Below, piece by piece: positions 23,670-31,700 of a DNA stretch of 32,424 nucleotides (its first letter is position 1; each line of letters begins with the position of its first letter). The position numbers and the translations under genes are program-made. The notes beneath the pieces are model-generated. The model was not told the DNA's origin, ran no database searches, and worked only from the letters and a program-made list of their open reading frames with translations. Source of the DNA: Candidatus Desulfosporosinus infrequens (GTDB lineage Bacteria > Bacillota > Desulfitobacteriia > Desulfitobacteriales > Desulfitobacteriaceae); NCBI GenBank assembly GCA_900290375.1, contig OMOF01000124.1, positions 4,780 to 37,203 on the forward strand, written 5' to 3'.

Positions 23670-25427
23670 CTATTCTACAGCGATAGCCTTAGCTTTACAT
23701 ACTGTCACACAGTTGCCGCATTTAATACACTTAGCTTGATCGATTTCATGAGGCTTTTTCAATTCACCCGTAATAGCTTCAGCAGGACATTTTTGCGAAC
23801 ATAAAGTACACCCGATACAAGTCTCTGCAACAATCGTATAGGTTAAGAGAGGTTTACACGACTTAGCTGGACACTTTTTGTCGACAATATGGGCCAGATA
23901 TTCATCCCTAAAATAGCGGATGGTGGTAAGAACAGGATTAGGCGCAGTAGCTCCGAGTCCGCAGAGTGATCCGTCTCTGATACTGGTACAGAGGGTTTGA
24001 AGAGTATCGAGGTCCTCAATATTACCCTTTCCGACAACAATTCTATCCAGTATCTCAAGCATTCTCTTGGTGCCAATTCTACAGTAGGTGCATTTACCAC
24101 AGGATTCTTTGCAGGTGAAGTCTAGGAAGAATCTGGCCATATCTACCATACAGGTTTCTTCATCCATGACCACCATGCCACCTGAACCCATAATGGCACC
24201 GGTTTGATTAATCGATTCATAATCCACCGGAGTGTCAAGGAGGGCACGTGGTATACATCCCCCAGAAGGTCCGCCCATTTGAACCGCTTTAAATTCATTA
24301 TCTTGCTTAATTCCGCCGCCGATGCCAAAGATAACTTCTCTTAAAGTCATACCCATTGGCACTTCAACCAGTCCACCGTTTTTAATTTTCCCTGCCAGTG
24401 CAAAAACCTTAGTACCTTTACTGGTCTTAGTACCATAAGCTGCAAAGGCCGCTCCGCCATTATTAAATATCCAAGGAACATTGGCGAAGGTTTCTACGTT
24501 ATTAATATTAGTTGGTTTGCCAAAGTAACCGGATTGAGCCGGGAACGGTGGTTTTAGCCGTGGCATACCACGCTCTCCTTCCAGAGAGGCGATTAAGGCT
24601 GTCTCTTCACCGCAAACAAAGGCTCCAGCTCCGGTCTTAATGACAATGTCAAAGTCGAAACCTGAACCAAGAATATTCTTGCCGAGGTAATTTTTCTCTC
24701 TGGCTTGATCAATTGCAATGATGAGTCTCTCAATAGCCAGTGGATATTCAGCCCGACAATAGATAAAGCCGTAATTAGCATCCATGGCATAACCAGCAAT
24801 GATCATACCTTCCAGCACTGCATGAGGGTCTCCCTCAAGAACACTTCTATCCATAAACGCGCCTGGATCGCCTTCATCAGCGTTACAAACGACATATTTA
24901 TCTTTCGATCCCTTAGACTTTCGGGCAGCATCCCATTTGAACCAAGTTGGGAAACCAGCTCCCCCTCTACCTCTGAGTCCCGAAAGTTTAATTTCTTCGA
25001 TAACCGCTTCTGGGGTCATTTCATTGACTACTTTGTTCAGTGCTTTATATCCATCATTTTCAGTATAATCTTCAATCTTCTCAGGATTAATAATGCCGCA
25101 ATTTTTCAGGACAATTCTCACTTGATTTTTTAACTCAGGATAAGGATGTTCAGTTGTCGAGACAAGATGCTCTTGAATTGGTTGGCCATTAACAATATGC
25201 TGTTCAATGATTTCTTCTACCATACTTGGGGTGACCTTGGCATACGTAAAGACACCATTGTCATCAATAATGTCTACGATCGGCTCATAAAAACACATGC
25301 CGATGCAACCCGTAACCGAAACATCGATGCTCAAATTCTTTTCAGCAAGTATTTGGCTAAATTTATCGGTTACCTTTTTCGCTCCTGCAGCAATCCCACA
25401 GCTACCAAATCCTATTCTAATCTTCAT
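23670..25427 (-). CDS. nuoF: NuoF/HydB-like NADH-binding subunit (StnB-like)
   Basis: 585 residues. The N-terminal thioredoxin-like [2Fe-2S] domain shows only three cysteines (C10, C41, C45). The central NADH/FMN module has GLRGRGGAGFPTWFKW (150-165), NADEGDPGAFMDR, CGEETALIASLEG and an SLBB domain, followed by a [4Fe-4S] site (ESCGKCTYCRIGTKRML). The C-terminus adds two [4Fe-4S] ferredoxin motifs (CIGCTLCSQKCP, CIKCGNCVTVC). This long form belongs to soluble bifurcating hydrogenases and transhydrogenases, not to respiratory complex I. NADH is oxidised or reduced at the FMN site. The ATG at 25425-25427 overlaps the NuoE-like stop (ATGA). The symbol nuoF names the family; complex I is not implied. 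Confidence 0.92.
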   Translation of the reverse strand: MKIRIGFGSCGIAAGAKKVTDKFSQILAEKNLSIDVSVTGCIGMCFYEPIVDIIDDNGVFTYAKVTPSMVEEIIEQHIVNGQPIQEHLVSTTEHPYPELKNQVRIVLKNCGIINPEKIEDYTENDGYKALNKVVNEMTPEAVIEEIKLSGLRGRGGAGFPTWFKWDAARKSKGSKDKYVVCNADEGDPGAFMDRSVLEGDPHAVLEGMIIAGYAMDANYGFIYCRAEYPLAIERLIIAIDQAREKNYLGKNILGSGFDFDIVIKTGAGAFVCGEETALIASLEGERGMPRLKPPFPAQSGYFGKPTNINNVETFANVPWIFNNGGAAFAAYGTKTSKGTKVFALAGKIKNGGLVEVPMGMTLREVIFGIGGGIKQDNEFKAVQMGGPSGGCIPRALLDTPVDYESINQTGAIMGSGGMVVMDEETCMVDMARFFLDFTCKESCGKCTYCRIGTKRMLEILDRIVVGKGNIEDLDTLQTLCTSIRDGSLCGLGATAPNPVLTTIRYFRDEYLAHIVDKKCPAKSCKPLLTYTIVAETCIGCTLCSQKCPAEAITGELKKPHEIDQAKCIKCGNCVTVCKAKAIAVE

Positions 25428-25954
25428 TTACCAGCTTCCCCCTTTTCCGAGGCGTAAATATCTTTGATAATTTTCCTTGCGCTTTTGGGTGTCAAATTGC
25501 CAAAGGCTTCACCGTTAATCATAATAACGGGAGCAAGACTACAACAACCAAGACAAGCGACTTCCTCAAGAGAGAACATCCAATCACTCGTGGAGTCTCC
25601 TACCTTAATGTTTAATTCTTCACAAAGGGCTTCCGCGATGGCATCCGAGCCATTAACATGACAAGCTGTTCCTTGACAAGTAAGAATAATATATTTTCCA
25701 CGAGGTTTCATTCTGAATTGGGAATAGAACGTCGCGATGCCGTAGATCTTAGCTCTTTTACTGCCTGTCCTATCCGCAATCATCTGTAAAACATCAAGTG
25801 GCAGATATCCATATGCCTCCTGAGCGTCCTGTAACACGCTAATTAGGTTTCCGTTTTCACGGTTAAACTTGTTAATTACCTCATCCATTAGAGATATATC
25901 AACCTTAGTCGTACTAAATTCTGCTTCCAGTTTTTTTTCACATTCGCAAGACAC
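25424..25954 (-). CDS. nuoE: NuoE-like [2Fe-2S] subunit (StnA-like)
   Basis: 176 residues, thioredoxin-like ferredoxin subunit. The four cluster cysteines C93, C98 (TCQGTACHVNG) and C134, C138 (ACLGCC) are conserved, and residues 40-80 (QEAYGYLPLDVLQMIAD, IYGIATFYSQF) match NuoE. It passes electrons to or from the NuoF-like subunit. The GTG at 25952-25954 has AAAGGAGTGATAATTA upstream. It is the first gene of the three-gene operon. Confidence 0.93.
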   Translation of the reverse strand: MSCECEKKLEAEFSTTKVDISLMDEVINKFNRENGNLISVLQDAQEAYGYLPLDVLQMIADRTGSKRAKIYGIATFYSQFRMKPRGKYIILTCQGTACHVNGSDAIAEALCEELNIKVGDSTSDWMFSLEEVACLGCCSLAPVIMINGEAFGNLTPKSARKIIKDIYASEKGEAGK

Positions 25955-26263
25955 TAATTATCACTCCTTTAATACTTAGATCTACGATTCCACTGCAGCA
26001 AGTCTAATTGGTACATTTTTCACGAGACATAGAGCATCTGAGATTAAATAAAAATACACATAAGATTTCAGCAAGTAAAATTTCTATTCTCATTGCTGGA
26101 CAAGAAACTTACTCCTATCCAAATGCCTAAAGAGTTCATTTTTCACTTGCTACATCTCAATGTATATATTTTACATCACTTTTCAAGGATTTGATATAAT
26201 TATTTCGCAATTTGTTTGATAATTTGCAAGAATCATATAAATCCCAATTTTGGCAAAAGGGCA
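25955..26263 (-). promoter_or_regulatory. Leader of the oxidoreductase operon
   Basis: About 309 nt without a gene, AT-rich. The best promoter-like match on the minus strand is TTGAAA-N16-TACATT near 26185-26155; it is weak. No riboswitch or convincing Rex-type palindrome is visible. Confidence 0.3.
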
Positions 26264-26539
26264 TTAATTAAAGTGCTTAAATTTTTTGCCTGCTGCAATC
26301 AAGGGATCGACTCTTCCTGTAGTTTCTTTTTGTCCTTCGTATGAATCTTGCAAGGCACTAATCTTTTTAAATATATCTTGTTCAAGGATAAGTTCGATCT
26401 TACCCAACTGTTTGCTCAAGGCTTCTTGTTTATTGGTTAGCTCGTCTAACTTTTTGTTCATCAAGTCATGTTTTTTCTCGAGTTCCTTTTGAGCCTCAAG
26501 TATTTTGGCCAGCGTTTCCTTGAGCTGTTGTTGATCCAT
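26264..26539 (-). CDS. Small coiled-coil protein, hypothetical
   Basis: 91 residues. Not recognised. Residues 1-60 (LKETLAKILEAQKELEKKHD, then LMNKKLDELTNKQEALSKQLGKIE) have a leucine-rich heptad pattern that predicts a coiled coil. There is no signal peptide or membrane helix. The ATG at 26537-26539 is chosen because GAGGGGTGAT lies about 8 nt upstream; a longer in-frame start at 26608 lacks that site. It is divergent from the DUF1540 gene. The function is unknown. Confidence 0.6.
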   Translation of the reverse strand: MDQQQLKETLAKILEAQKELEKKHDLMNKKLDELTNKQEALSKQLGKIELILEQDIFKKISALQDSYEGQKETTGRVDPLIAAGKKFKHFN

Positions 26540-26659
26540 TTTGGATATCACCCCTCGGTCATAGATTATATCATACTGCAATCGGCTTTTTGTAGGACAA
26601 TCTAGCAAGACGACTGAAATTTTTGATTATTTCCTCAAATAGCAAATGATCACACTTCC

Positions 26660-26677
26660 CATGAATTGGGATTCATG
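26660..26677. repeat. Hairpin in the coiled-coil/DUF1540 intergenic region
   Basis: CATGAAT-TGGG-ATTCATG forms a 7-bp perfect stem between the divergent genes, 58 nt upstream of the DUF1540 start. An operator is possible; nothing more can be said. Confidence 0.3.
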
Positions 26678-26734
26678 AAACTCAGTAACCCGGAGAAAAT
26701 AAGTCTGTACTTTAAATTTAAAGGAGGATAAAGC

Positions 26735-26908
26735 ATGTCACAACAAGCTAAAAAAATGCCTAAACCTAACGGCGGAATTAAATGTCTGGTAAATACTTGT
26801 CATTATTATGGTACAGGTGATCATTGTCATGCAGACAGGATCGAAGTACAAGCCCCTAACGCCAGTACCACAGAAATGACAGATTGTGCGACCTTTCTCC
26901 CCGAATAA
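26735..26908 (+). CDS. DUF1540 small cysteine-rich protein
   Basis: 57 residues with a strong AAGGAGG 6 nt upstream. The spacing CLVNTCHYYGTGDHCHADRI and the distal TDCATF are typical of DUF1540 domains, which are found widely in spore-forming Firmicutes and may bind metal. Their function is not established. It is on the plus strand, unlike most genes here, and is followed by a strong terminator. Confidence 0.85.
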   Translation: MSQQAKKMPKPNGGIKCLVNTCHYYGTGDHCHADRIEVQAPNASTTEMTDCATFLPE

Positions 26909-26936
26909 TTAGTTACCTGATAAAGATTGCATTGTG

Positions 26937-26966
26937 GGCTATCATCTGAAAAGGTGATAGCCTTTT
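26937..26966 (+). terminator. Terminator of the DUF1540 gene
   Basis: GGCTATCATCT (26937-26947), GAAA loop, AGGTGATAGCC (26952-26962; G-U allowed), then TTTT. A near copy occurs at 28609-28640. Confidence 0.85.
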
Positions 26967-26969
26967 AAA

Positions 26970-27794
26970 TTAACACGGAATAAAACCACACTCTTCCAAA
27001 ATTAAGTTTCCTTCCAAATCAGTTAAAAGATCAATAAATGATTTAGACAACTCATAATATTCTGAACCATTAGCTATTCCAATAGCAAATTCAATAGGTT
27101 TACCGTGAACGATGACACTTTTACTCGGCATTATGCCTTCAAGGGATACTGCAGCCTGGTTATAAAAATCAGCATAAGCAGGGTTAGATAAGTTAACCTT
27201 TGCTGGCAAAATTATAGAGGGAAGTCCAAATTGCTTAGTTTGTGAAGAATATAGAAAAGCATAATCAACCTTTCCCTTAGATAAAGCACCAGCAAGATCT
27301 AAGGATTTAGGGTAAGTAGAATATGGAAAACTGGTGTCTTCCATAATTGAGCATAAACCTGGTTTATCATAAAATATTTCTGCCAATTGCCAAACCATAA
27401 GCGTTCTATAGCCACAGGGATCAAGATGATGATCAGAACGGGCAAAGGTGACTTGTGGTTTAAGTAACATATCCGCCCAATTTTTCGAAGTAATCTCCGC
27501 GCTTCCTCTTGAAGAGTGATTATAGCCAATAACAATTTGATCCGCAGCAAAAACAAAGTAATTTTCAACTAGCTTAGGTACAAGCAACTCTTCAAATAGC
27601 GCCTGATCAGCTAAAGCAATGATGTCATATTCTTCTCCGGCTAATAACCGTTTGGCCCCCTCTCTTGAGCCCACCCCTTCTAGCTCAAATTTCAGACCTG
27701 GGTTTTGCTTAGTAAAGTGTTCCAGGCATTTCTTTACAACTCGTTCTAATGCGCCAGCATGAAGAATTCTAAGGGTTTGATTAGAACCTATCAA
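26970..27794 (-). CDS. WtpA/ModA-like tungstate/molybdate-binding protein lacking a signal peptide
   Basis: 274 residues, a periplasmic binding protein-like fold. TLRILHAGALE at 7-17 corresponds to the start of the mature WtpA protein; SREGAKRL, DIIALADQALFEELL, FAADQIVIGYN and DPCGYRTLMVWQLAEI follow the WtpA pattern, the family that binds tungstate and molybdate. Normally such a protein is a lipoprotein of an ABC importer. Here no signal peptide is present, and a TAA stop occurs in frame two codons before the TTG start, so it is probably cytosolic. The TTG at 27792-27794 overlaps the PadR stop (TTGA). There are no transporter permease or ATPase genes nearby. It may act as a ligand sensor working with PadR; this is inference. 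Confidence 0.8.
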   Translation of the reverse strand: MIGSNQTLRILHAGALERVVKKCLEHFTKQNPGLKFELEGVGSREGAKRLLAGEEYDIIALADQALFEELLVPKLVENYFVFAADQIVIGYNHSSRGSAEITSKNWADMLLKPQVTFARSDHHLDPCGYRTLMVWQLAEIFYDKPGLCSIMEDTSFPYSTYPKSLDLAGALSKGKVDYAFLYSSQTKQFGLPSIILPAKVNLSNPAYADFYNQAAVSLEGIMPSKSVIVHGKPIEFAIGIANGSEYYELSKSFIDLLTDLEGNLILEECGFIPC

Positions 27795-28189
27795 GTTACA
27801 TTAACCCCCTTTGCTCTTGTGGACAAAGATATTTCAAACTGCAAATAGGCTTGCATAAAATTCTCTAATTTCTCCTTTTGTTGAGCTATGCATTGAGCCC
27901 ATACCTTTAAAGATTCTTCTCCATGAATTGTTAATTCGTAGAGGCGCCTCCCTGGTCCCGACTCCCCGACTTCCCAATGGGATTTAATTAACCCATCCTT
28001 ATCCATACGTCTAAGGTTACGATAGACCGTTGCTGCATCCGCTTCACCACTTTTAAAACTAGTTTCATTTAAACGTTGGATTAATTCATACCCATGAGAA
28101 GGTCTTTGTCCCAACAAGAGAAGTAATTCAGCTTGAATAGAACGCTCAATGGGAATCAACTCAGATTTACTTAATATAACTTCATTCAT
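27791..28189 (-). CDS. PadR-family transcriptional regulator
   Basis: 132 residues. The N-terminal winged helix shows IQAELLLLLGQRPSHGYELIQRL, AATVYRNLRRMDKDGLI and a wing ending GPGRRLYELTIHGEESL, as in PadR. The C-terminal helix (EKLENFMQAYLQF) is the dimerisation helix. The ATG at 28187-28189 has GAGGTG 7 nt upstream; an in-frame TTG 15 nt upstream would be worse. It is coupled to the downstream binding-protein gene and divergent from two small membrane-protein genes. Confidence 0.88.
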   Translation of the reverse strand: MNEVILSKSELIPIERSIQAELLLLLGQRPSHGYELIQRLNETSFKSGEADAATVYRNLRRMDKDGLIKSHWEVGESGPGRRLYELTIHGEESLKVWAQCIAQQKEKLENFMQAYLQFEISLSTRAKGVNVT

Positions 28190-28223
28190 ATGTTTACACC
28201 TCAACTAATGTCACTGGGCAGCT

Positions 28224-28256
28224 TTGACAATATATAAACAACAATTACCATATTGT
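28224..28256. promoter_or_regulatory. Candidate PadR operator over a plus-strand promoter
   Basis: A consensus -35 TTGACA (28224-28229) is followed after 16 nt by TACCAT (28246-28251). The inverted repeat ACAATAT (28227-28233) and ATATTGT (28250-28256) covers both elements. Such an arrangement suits a repressor; that PadR is the one is inferred from adjacency. Confidence 0.4.
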
Positions 28257-28315
28257 TCCATAATAAACAGCAACTGCATATTATGTATTATCTACTGGAA
28301 AGGGAGGTAATGAAA

Positions 28316-28432
28316 ATGGCATTTGGTGGCGTTGACGGAGTTGCTTGTGGAACTGGACATGGCTTTGGTGCAGGAATCGCTGTAGTTGTCGTAATTATTC
28401 TTCTGCTTATCGCAATGGGAATTGTATTCTAA
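28316..28432 (+). CDS. Small YjcZ-like hydrophobic protein
   Basis: 38 residues with AGGGAGG 8 nt upstream of the ATG (an ATG six nt earlier is possible). The Gly-rich N-terminus is followed by a single C-terminal hydrophobic segment (AGIAVVVVIILLLIAMGIVF). This resembles the small YjcZ-type membrane proteins of spore formers. It is the first of a pair and is divergent from the PadR gene. Its role is unknown. Confidence 0.75.
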   Translation: MAFGGVDGVACGTGHGFGAGIAVVVVIILLLIAMGIVF

Positions 28433-28453
28433 ATTAGAAAGGTGGAAGTTATT

Positions 28454-28591
28454 ATGTATGGAATGGGTTATGCTGGAATGGGTGGAGCATGTTGTCCTCC
28501 CCCCGTTGCTCCGGGCGTCGGTGCAGGGGTTGGTGTAGGAATTATTGCAATTGCTATTTTAATTCTTATCGCTTTAGGAGTTATTTTCTAA
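28454..28591 (+). CDS. Small YjcZ-like hydrophobic protein, second copy
   Basis: 45 residues, AAAGGTGG 8 nt upstream of the ATG. The N-terminus is Gly/Met/Pro-rich with CCPPP; the C-terminus (IIAIAILILIALGVIF) is one hydrophobic helix similar to that of the neighbour 22 nt upstream. The two genes are probably co-transcribed and arose by duplication. The assignment to the YjcZ family is by composition and layout only. Confidence 0.75.
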   Translation: MYGMGYAGMGGACCPPPVAPGVGAGVGVGIIAIAILILIALGVIF

Positions 28592-28608
28592 AATATGCTT
28601 CTGTTTTC

Positions 28609-28640
28609 GGCTATCATCTGAAGAAGGTGGTAGCCTTTTT
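28609..28640 (+). terminator. Terminator of the small-protein pair
   Basis: GGCTATCATCT, 5-nt loop, AGGTGGTAGCC (with G-U pairs), then TTTTT. It is nearly identical to the terminator at 26937-26966. Confidence 0.85.
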
Positions 28641-28657
28641 CAAAACCATTTATTTAT

Positions 28658-28690
28658 ACAAAGGGTTGTCTTAGTAAGACAACCCTTTGT
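28658..28690. repeat. Strong palindrome between convergent genes
   Basis: ACAAAGGGTTGTCTT (28658-28672) pairs perfectly with AAGACAACCCTTTGT (28676-28690) around a 3-nt loop. It lies downstream of both the small-protein pair (plus) and the glucan enzyme gene (minus). The flanks are AT-rich but lack a clean T-run, so it may be a weak bidirectional terminator. Confidence 0.5.
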
Positions 28691-28770
28691 TAGTAATGTA
28701 GTTATTAAAAGTTCAATTCTAGTAGAGTTCATAACCAGTTCAATCTAGATATGAACCTTTTTCTGTAGGA

Positions 28771-31700
28771 TTATCTCCTTGTTTTTTCAGCTTGGGTACG
28801 GAGCCATAGTTTTATTTCATCCGTAATTAGAGTTTTATCCACCTGCCACTGCCAATTTCCGTGAATAGTTCCCGGGACATTCATTCTGGCTTTCTCACCC
28901 AAACTTAAAATATCTTGCATTGGTATGATTACCCACGCTGCTTGGCTCAAATAGGTTTCTTCGATCAATTTGCGACACGCTTGTTTGCTCAGAGCTTTTT
29001 GGTCTATCTGACTGCTGTCCGAATTGCCCTCCTCTGCCGCAAGATTTTTTTCATACCAGCCAAGCAGGGTGTTATTATCATGAGTTCCAGTATAATAGAC
29101 AAAATTAGTTTCCTGGTCCATCGATATTTCTGATAAAGGTGTAAACTGAAGTACCTTTATCCCAGGAAAACCAAAAATTTGTTTTAAATTTTTGACTTCT
29201 GGAGTTATGAATCCTAAGTCCTCAACAATAAAGGGGCATTTTCCAAACGTTTCGACTAAGCTTTCAAAAAATCTTTTGCCTGGTCCCTTAATCCAGCGAC
29301 CCTTTTCCGCTGTTTCTTCTCCAGCATCAACCTCCCAATAGGCTTCAAAACCACGGAAATGGTCTAGTCGAATGAAGTCAAACAACTCTAACCCGAACCG
29401 TACGCGCTTTTTCCACCAATCATACTGAGTAGCGGCTAGATTGTCCCAATTATAGATCGGATTCCCCCATAACTGACCTGTCTTACTGAAATAGTCAGGC
29501 GGTACTCCAGCTGTTTTAGCCGGTCTACCCTGCTCATCCAGCACAAACAAACTGCGGTTCACCCATACATCACAGCTATCGGCTGCCACAAAATGAGGTA
29601 CATCTCCAATCATTTGTACGCCTTTAGTCTTGGCGTAGGTTTTGAGTTTATCCCATTCATAGAAAAAGGTATATTGTAGGAATTTTATAAAATCCATTTC
29701 TTCTTGCAGAAGCATAGAATACTTGGCTAACGCCTCCGTCTCGCGTAAAGTAAGCTCAGTATCCCAGTCATACCATGGAATATCTCCGAAATGATCCTTT
29801 AATACCCTGAAGAGAACGTAATCGTCAAGCCACTCTTTATTTTTAGTTTCAAATTGTATAAAATTTTCCTTGGCAAGGTACGTCGATTTCGTAGAACCAA
29901 ACGACTTACTGGGGATAGATCCAAGTTGAGTTCTAAATCGTTGATAGGCCTCGTGGAGTAAATCAAGTTTTAACTCTTTAAAAGCTAAGGATAAGAAACT
30001 TCTCCTCAGGTTCAAGCTCATAACCTGTTCGTATTTTTGGCGGGTCTCCACTGAGCTTAAAAGTCCCTCACTGATCAGGTGGTCAATACTGATATACACC
30101 GGGTTCCCAGCGAAAACAGACTCACTTTGATAGGGACAATCTCCAACTCCGGTAGGATTGAGAGGTAACACCTGCCACAAAGATTGTCCGGAGTCCGCTA
30201 AAAAATCAATAAATTCATAGGCCTCTTTGCCAAAATCTCCAAGGCCCCAAGATGAAGGCAAAGAACTGATATGCAATAAAACACCACACGAACGGTCAAG
30301 TTGTAAGTTATTCGGCAGATCATTTTTCATCAACAAGGCTCTGCCACTCAGAGCTCCTATTGGTAAGGCACTTAACGTTTTTGGGTCCAATCTTTTTCCC
30401 TCAAGTAAGTCGATGACAAAAGAGGAGGGTTGCAACTCAGTAGCGAGATTCACTATTTTTGTTTCCCCTAAATGACGATTGATAAGGATAATGATTTCTT
30501 CTTCGTCCCCTGCTCGCGAAAACCCATACACATCTGGTTCAAAATAGAACGACCTGAAATCGCCTGATTTCAAAACTTCAAATTCAGCATGCAGGCGCAG
30601 AATTCGTTTATACCACTGGGCGATTTCTTTGTCTTCCTTACCCCAAGGGTAGGTTCCACGATTATATGGATCAGGATAACCTTCAACGCCAGCTTCATCT
30701 CCATAATAGATACACGGGACTCCAGGGAAGGTCATTTGAACCAAACTAAACAATTTAAGCCTTTGCACTGCCAATTGTCGGGCCAAAGGGGTAAGTTGAT
30801 AGGTTCTCTGCTCGGTCTTAGTTAGAACTTGTTCGGGCGGGGCATTTCCTAAAAGTGTTAAAACTCGCGTCGTATCGTGGCTACCGATTATGTTCATCGC
30901 TGCATAAAAATTCTCGCGGGGATAATTTTCGTATAAACTCATAATTTCTTGATGAGTGGAATTGGAACCACTTTGTCCAAGAATGAACCGCAGAAAACTA
31001 GCGCGGAATGGATAGTTCATAGTCGCATCCAGTTCATTCCCTAAGAAGTACTCGCGTTGTTTATTATAGCTTATTTTATTCGAAGCGTCTTCCCATACTT
31101 CCCCGATCAGAACCGCCTCTGGACGGATACTCTTAACGGCTTGTCGAAGTCCTTGAATGAACTCATCTGGAAGTTCATCAGCAACATCCAATCGCCAACC
31201 AGCAATCCCTAAGTTTAACCACTTATTAATAACACTTTCTTGCGAGCCATAAATAAATTGTTGGTAGGAAGGGTTCATCTCGTTCACTTCAGGAAGAGAA
31301 TCAACGCCCCACCAGCATTCATACTCATGACTCTCTGATTTACACTTGTACCAATCATAATAGGGGGAATCAAGCGATTGGTACGCCCCCACCCCCGGAT
31401 AAGTATCATATTTATTAAAATAGATACTATCACTTCCAGTATGACTAAAGACCCCATCCAATATAATAGAGATTCCAGATTGTCTGGCAGTATCGATCAG
31501 GCGTTTAAATACAGTATCATCTCCATACATGGGATCAATCTGATGATAATCCGCCGTATCATACTTGTGATTACTTGGGGCGTCAAAAATGGGGTTAAAA
31601 TAAAGAATGCTAACGCCTAATTCTTTAAAATAGGGTAACTTTTCGATGACCCCTTGCAAAGTCCCTCCAAAGAAGTCCCAATCGGTCACTCTGCCTAGTT

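Noticed and set aside
20048..25954. Respiratory complex I (Nuo) operon
   Set aside because: No membrane subunits or NuoB/C/D/I are nearby, and the third subunit is fused to a GltD-type flavoprotein.
25955..26263. Rex operator upstream of the NuoE-like gene
   Set aside because: TTGCGAAATAATTATATCAA has only outer TTG/CAA symmetry; the inner bases do not form the expected palindrome.
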